This document shows, piece after piece, positions 59,224 through 64,000 of a stretch of DNA of 64,000 nt. Positions within the stretch are counted from its first letter, which is position 1; every line of letters starts with the position of its first letter. Where the stretch lies: NCBI GenBank assembly GCA_030386875.1, contig CM059564.1:45280075-45344074 (forward strand), written 5' to 3'. The DNA comes from Morinoia aosen. Its lineage: Eukaryota; Arthropoda; Malacostraca; Amphipoda; Talitridae. The notes beneath the pieces are model-generated. The model saw nothing but the letters and a program-made list of their open reading frames with translations. It was not told the DNA's origin and searched no databases. Both the position numbers and the translations under genes were made by a program.

Positions 59224-60813
59224 TTAGAGAGACTGGTTAATAATATTTGATATCAGTGGGGCTACAATGTCAGCAATAACTTTAAGTACTTTAGTCGGAA
59301 CTGTTTGTAACCCACTCGATTTATTTTTCATGTTGTTTATGCACGTAATTACATCGGAGGAGTTTGTAGGCGTAAAGAAAAAGGAGTTGGGTTCTCGAAT
59401 ATGATCCATAAATTCCAGGTGATCAGTAGGTTCACTTGGAATACCATCAGCTATTGTTTTCCCTACGTTTACGAAGAAGTTGTTAAAGAGATTAGCAATT
59501 TCTTTCTTCTCATGATATTTTACATTATCTTGAACAACATATTCAATTTTCTTTTTATCGGCATTATTCGGTTTACAGCAGGAGTTAAGGAGATGCCAAA
59601 TCTTTTTAACGTTAGTTTTGAATTGAGTAAACTTGAGCGTAAAGTAGTTCTTTTTTGATGTTCTTATCTGGTTTGTTACATAGTTTCTAAATCGGTTATA
59701 TGTTTCTCTAGATATTCGTCCTTCGCAAAGGAGGGCTAGGTACGCTTGACGTTTCTTTATATTTATCACGATGTCTCTGGTAATCCAGGGCTTATGTTTA
59801 TTTTTCGGGGTAACTGTACGAGTTACAATTGGGCAACACTGATTGTATGCGGTCATTATAGTTTCAGTCAACTTTACTACTGCTTCATCAATGCTCGTAG
59901 TATTATTGTTTTGTTGAAAGATGTGCAATGTAGGCATTGATTCTTCTAGAACGGTGCGCATTTCTTCAAGATTTGATTCGTTTATTTTACGATATGAGTA
60001 AGTTTCAGCCCGTGCCTTGGTGCAAGCAATATAGACATTTTTCTTGATAAGAAAAACTGGGAAGTGATCTGATAAGTCAGAAGTAATTATTCCAGCAAGA
60101 AAATCACTAGGGTCTGTCATAAAGATATTGTCAAGCAGCGTAGCACACTCTGAGGTTATTCGTGTAGGCTTTGTAATGATCGGAAGGAAGGATTGAGACT
60201 GAAAGGTAGTTAGGAAATTAGAGATTGGTTCATGGCTTTCATGTTTCAGTAGATCATAATTGAAGTCACCGCATATTATTATGTCATTGTATAAGGGCCT
60301 GTTGAACTGAGAAATAATACGATTCAATTCATTCAGGAAGGATATAGGACAGGCTGTAGGAGGCCTATACACCGTTCCAAGCACAATGCGTTTACCATCT
60401 CTAAAAAGTTCTACGAAGAGTGATTCTATATGATCCTGATTCATGGTTGCACTTGCTATGGTTCTCGAGTCTATGTGGTTAGATATATATGTGCTGATGC
60501 CTCCGCCCCGCTGGTTTTTTCTTAGCGAATGGTAACTATGATAATTTTCAAATCTAATCATGTCTTTAGTCGAGTCATCTAGCCAGCTTTCGGTGAAGCT
60601 AATCACGTCTAGGTTATATTTAAGTTCAGTAATAGTACATTGTATCTCTTCCAATTTTGGATAGAGTGACCTACAGTTCCAACACAGGAGTGAGAAATCT
60701 CGGTCAGTTATTCGTATAGTTTCGTTGAATTCTGATATATTAGTATACCTACACTCTACTAACGCGCTGCAGTCATTTGCGACAGCCAATACCAACGCAA
60801 AAGATGAATTCAT
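59224..60813 (-). pseudogene. LINE apurinic-type endonuclease domain and linker
   Basis: 529 codons from ATG at 60813 to a TAA at 59224. The endonuclease core has WNCRSL (45-50), TESWLDD (74-80), RGGGISTYI (102-110), GTVYRPP (146-152), the catalytic GDFN (182-185), LLDNIF (226-231) and the catalytic SDLSDHFP (245-252). These are the exonuclease-endonuclease-phosphatase signatures of LINE endonucleases, which nick the target DNA for target-primed reverse transcription. The linker that follows is Lys/Asn-rich. The stop falls just before the conserved start of the polymerase region and is the main lesion of the copy. Confidence 0.92.
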
Positions 60814-60819
60814 AAATTT

Positions 60820-62485
60820 TCATTTTATGTAAAAACGGTGATAGGTTTTCCATCTCAGCATAAAAGATATGTAGCTTTTGGTTATGCAGAAAAAGCTCTG
60901 AAAAATACATTTTTTAACTTATAGATTTGTTGTTATTTCAAATTGCATATCTCAATATAGTGGAAGAAAATTAGACCTTTGTACGACTCATTTGTGCGCT
61001 GGTTTCAAAGGACGTTTAATCAGAAAAGAAAATTTTGGGTCCACCAGTTTTGTTAGCCGTGAAACAAAAACATTCCAAAACAATACTGTATAATTTCATT
61101 ATAGAAGTTCTCAAATGTCCCAAGAAGTTGAACTTGTGCTGCAAATGTCTCCTGGCCACGGCTTCGTTGAGGGGGAACGAATTTTGTTCAAGTTCAACCC
61201 TGGGAAACTTCGGCAATTGGATCCGACCATTTGCAGGTAGCCAAAAAATGGCGCTCCCTTTAGGCCTGGAAACGCGAATAACGAAATCCTTTCTCAGCCT
61301 CGCGCTCGCCTTTGATCAAATTAGGGAGCAACACGAGGGAATTTTCTCACTGAAGTTACTTCTTAATTTGAATTAAGTGTGAAAACATCACAGCGAGAAA
61401 GTCGGCTAGAAAATCCGAATTCTTCTGATGGTCTGCAATGGGGGAAAATCGTTTCATGATTAAGAAGTTTACGGTACGATATGAAATTGAATCCTGAAAT
61501 TCAGTTAGTCCTGTCATTACTGCAGCTAAAATAACAGCAACATGAATATTGACATTGAATTATAACTTAGTTTAAATCTTACTTTCATGATATTGGTCAG
61601 AGATTGTAGCAATAGTTGTGGAGAAATGCAATCTAAGTTGCTCTGACTAAACAGGTTCTTGAAGCAGAGAAACAGATTCCTGTAGAGAGCTATTATGGTT
61701 CAAGTAGAGAAATATATTGTTTTACAATTTTTCCTATTGAACTAGGTTGTAGTTGGGGTTTTACCATCAATAGTGGGTGGGTGAGGTACACTTTTTGAAA
61801 TTGTTTGTTGGATTAATGTTAAATTTCAGTTCTCAGTCATTTGTAAAGACGAAGGCAGTCATAGACTAGTTCAAAAGACTTAAAATGACTCTTACATGAG
61901 TGTTAAACTCAGCGAGATTGGATTTCTTTAGAAACTAAAAATTATTCTGCGGCGGCTTTTCGTTATGCTGCTTCATGAGCTCAGAGAAATGAGCATTAAG
62001 TTTTGACTGTTCGTTTGAGTGACTGACTATAAGCTGTGCCAAGTAGATGTAAGGTGCCAAGCGTTTTTAAATCATGAGATGATCAAAATTGCAGTGGGTC
62101 TAAAATATTTAAGGCAGACTGTGGCTGAAAATTTTTTCAATGTATACGGCACAGAAAAATTTTACTCCTATTTTTGCAAGTGACTAAACAATGTTATCAT
62201 AAAATTTGCAATCTACAGTCCGATTTAAGTTTCACAGACATTAAAAAAAACAGAAAAGATTGTGAGAAATTCGTTCTCGGCCTTCAGTGCAGATGTTTAA
62301 TTTAATTGTACCGTGCACTTTCAACAGCAATTTCAGAGGTCTAAAATGCCTCAAAACAAATAAGCTCAATTGTTGATGAATAAACGACAATTTACAGAGG
62401 TGCATTTGACAGCGACTCAAAATTTAATGCATATGACGGTAACTTCATTTGCCATTTTGAACTTGGGAAGCACTTGGTGTGAGCT
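60820..62485. other. unassigned DNA
   Basis: AT-rich with a GC-richer patch at 61140-61330. Overlapping open stretches at 61016-61376 on both strands gave no clear coding choice. Confidence 0.45.
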
Positions 62486-62489
62486 CTAA

Positions 62490-62665
62490 CACGTTAACTG
62501 CGATACGACCCATCGGTAAATCGTTTGAAAATTTAAACAATCTTTTAAATTAATGGTATTCGATGGATCCAGTTAATTTTTGCTATTTATAAAATTTCAA
62601 AAAACATTTGACTTTAAATTCGAGTTGATTATTGCACTTCAGTTTAAGCCATCGCAGTGAAGGTG
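62490..62665 (+). mobile_element. TTAA-target MITE, shortened copy
   Basis: 176 bp between CTAA (62486-62489, a likely mutated TTAA) and TTAA (62666-62669). The ends are CACGTTAACTGCGATACG and, in reverse, CACCTTCACTGCGATGGC. It has lost one of the two internal palindromes seen in the copies at 25266 and 50353, but keeps AATTAATGGTATT and CACTTCAGTTTAA. Confidence 0.8.
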
Positions 62666-62679
62666 TTAACTAGCCAGCG

Positions 62680-63154
62680 TCACTGCTGTACTGGGTGTTT
62701 CGTCCGTGCCTGGACCTTCGCCTGGAACGGGGAGGAAGTCGTCACGTGTGTGGAAGGAGCGACTAATGGCTCAACAATCACCTTAATTGGAGTGAACTTT
62801 TATTTTAAAATGACAATTTTCGCGACCTTCAGAAGTGGAAAAATATACGAGGCAGTTGGCGGCCCGAATGCTGTTCATTTGGAGGAAAGGAGCGCCGTGG
62901 GTGGCATAAGGAGGCTCTTCTTCTCGAGGTCCGCAATTTGCATGCGGCGCGAGTTGCGGCGCGAGGACCGGGCGTGCCCTCGAGACCCACCAAAACTCTG
63001 CCACTGTTCATTTTTCCCCAACAAATACGACCAAGTTTATTCAAATCTATTTAGATGCAACCGTGAAATTGGTGTTCAGAAGGTAAAGAATGTTTGCGAG
63101 CGTGGCGCGTGGTCGTATGAACTCTCCGTCACCCTGAGAAAGAGTGGAAAGTAA
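62680..63154 (+). other. GC-rich open stretch, coding strand undecided
   Basis: The plus strand is open to 63154 (SRSAICMRRELRREDRACPR and further CERGAWSYELSV). All three minus frames over 62780-63040 are also open for part of the way. One of them gives RNSRRMQIADLEKKSLLMPP and then a stop. High GC alone can produce this. No splice site or motif decides between the strands. The plus frame starts inside the adjacent MITE, so its 5' end is not real. Confidence 0.3.
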
Positions 63155-63159
63155 TGCAT

Positions 63160-64000
63160 TGAATTGCGTGTAAAATGTAGGTCATGCATTTATCAAATAG
63201 ATTGAAAACTGTGCCTTGCGATAGATATTGCTCAAAACAATATAGCTTAATACTTGTTTATTTCGCTCATAAACATAAATACATGTCTCGAAGCTCGTTT
63301 GTAAAATATTAAATTCGTTACAGCCTAGAAATTGAGGAGCTGACACTCCTGTGCTGGATGTTGTCGCTACATGAAATATGCGTAAATATTGTCACTAAAT
63401 GAAATGGCGCCCACATGTGCTATGATTATTTGAGCTTGTTTCACTGAACAACCTTCGAACTTTGCTCAAACATTTCTGTTATTCTCTTATAAGCTCATAC
63501 ATGAAGGTTAACTCAATGGTGTGGGATTTTAATTAAAACATTTTTTGATCATCCCAGGTGAATTTAAAGACAAAACGAAATAAATCAATATTCAATAACG
63601 GGCGTATATTTGCTGTGCATTGAACTTAGGAGGAAGTAGAAGCTTTACGTGGAATTGAAATGTATCGTTTGGCTTTTGAGCGGAATAATTTTAACTAAGG
63701 GAATTGTATTTTAATTTGACAATAAAAGATTTTGTTAGTACGAAGAAGTGAGCCGAAAACTTCAGTTGTTGGCTTGATTATTTGATATTGTTAAATTAGG
63801 AACTTTTATGACAGATAATTGGGGAATTCTGTATTGAAATTCAGTTTGGAGGCGATAGCTCGAAATTTGCCATAAAATATTCCACCGCTTGTTATTTTAG
63901 TGTAAATTAAAACAATGACTTAGAAATGTTGAATAATTACGAATAGGGAAGACTCAAATACAGATTCCTTAAATAAACGTGAGCAAGTGCCTCCCATTAA
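63160..64000. other. unassigned DNA
   Basis: AT-rich, with no open stretch of interest. Confidence 0.5.

Larger units (their letters stand above)
57508..60813 (-). mobile_element. nearly complete CR1/L2-group LINE
   Basis: The minus-strand element has an endonuclease-reverse transcriptase reading frame, a ~380-bp 3' untranslated region and a 3' end made of an 8-bp microsatellite (AATTGTTT-type, two full copies plus a part, at 57508-57533). Short 3' microsatellite tails are typical of the CR1 group. No ORF1 was identified upstream of 60813, so the 5' end may be truncated or undetected. The coding frame carries one internal stop and a 3' frameshift, so the copy is inactive as it stands. A second, 5'-truncated copy of the same 3' end lies at 31918-32278. 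Confidence 0.9.

Noticed and set aside
62657..62800. Start of a 165-codon plus-strand gene at 62657
   Set aside because: The start is a GTG within the right end of the MITE; only the GC-rich part further on could be coding, and its strand is undecided.

Overview
This window looks like nuclear DNA from an animal, most likely an invertebrate. The signs are AT-rich sequence with no long uninterrupted genes, exon-sized open stretches bounded by GT/AG splice sites, a CR1/L2-type LINE, a Penelope-like GIY-YIG fragment, a tRNA-derived SINE, several TTAA-target MITEs and many unrelated tandem arrays. The species cannot be named from sequence alone, although an arthropod or another AT-rich invertebrate fits. 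No bacterial-type operons, rRNA genes, functional tRNA genes or CRISPR arrays were seen.

Layout. 1-11.3 kb is repeat-dominated: a SINE, a 1.8-kb 28-bp minisatellite framed by two copies of one dispersed repeat, a MITE, a two-level tandem repeat, a foldback hairpin, three diverged ~0.7-kb tandem units, a LINE tail, a 98-bp tandem array and another MITE. 11.3-34.8 kb is mostly unassigned intergenic or intronic DNA. It holds a CR1-like pseudogene, a GIY-YIG retroelement fragment, MITEs, a 52-bp array, a second foldback, a CR1 3' end with a MITE nested in it, and a few weak exon candidates. 34.8-42.3 kb holds the best gene evidence, on the minus strand: a 1.1-kb coding exon (about 41534 to 40440 or 40372) with good splice sites, plus smaller candidate exons upstream and downstream. 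The encoded protein is polar and probably disordered, carries a KEN motif, and was not recognised. 42.3-57 kb is intergenic or intronic DNA with local duplications, a MITE and several exon candidates. The best of these is a first coding exon at 55802-55589 on the minus strand. 57.5-60.8 kb is a nearly complete CR1-like LINE on the minus strand, with endonuclease and reverse transcriptase, disabled by a stop codon and a 3' frameshift. 60.8-64 kb is unassigned apart from one MITE and a GC-rich open stretch.

The transposon-family calls are well supported by motifs. The host-gene calls are exon-level inferences from open frames, splice signals and codon texture; no homology search was possible. 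The most informative structural observations are a MITE insertion site that can be reconstructed inside a CR1 3' end, the layered organisation of the minisatellite, and tandem duplications that overlap predicted splice donors in the main gene.
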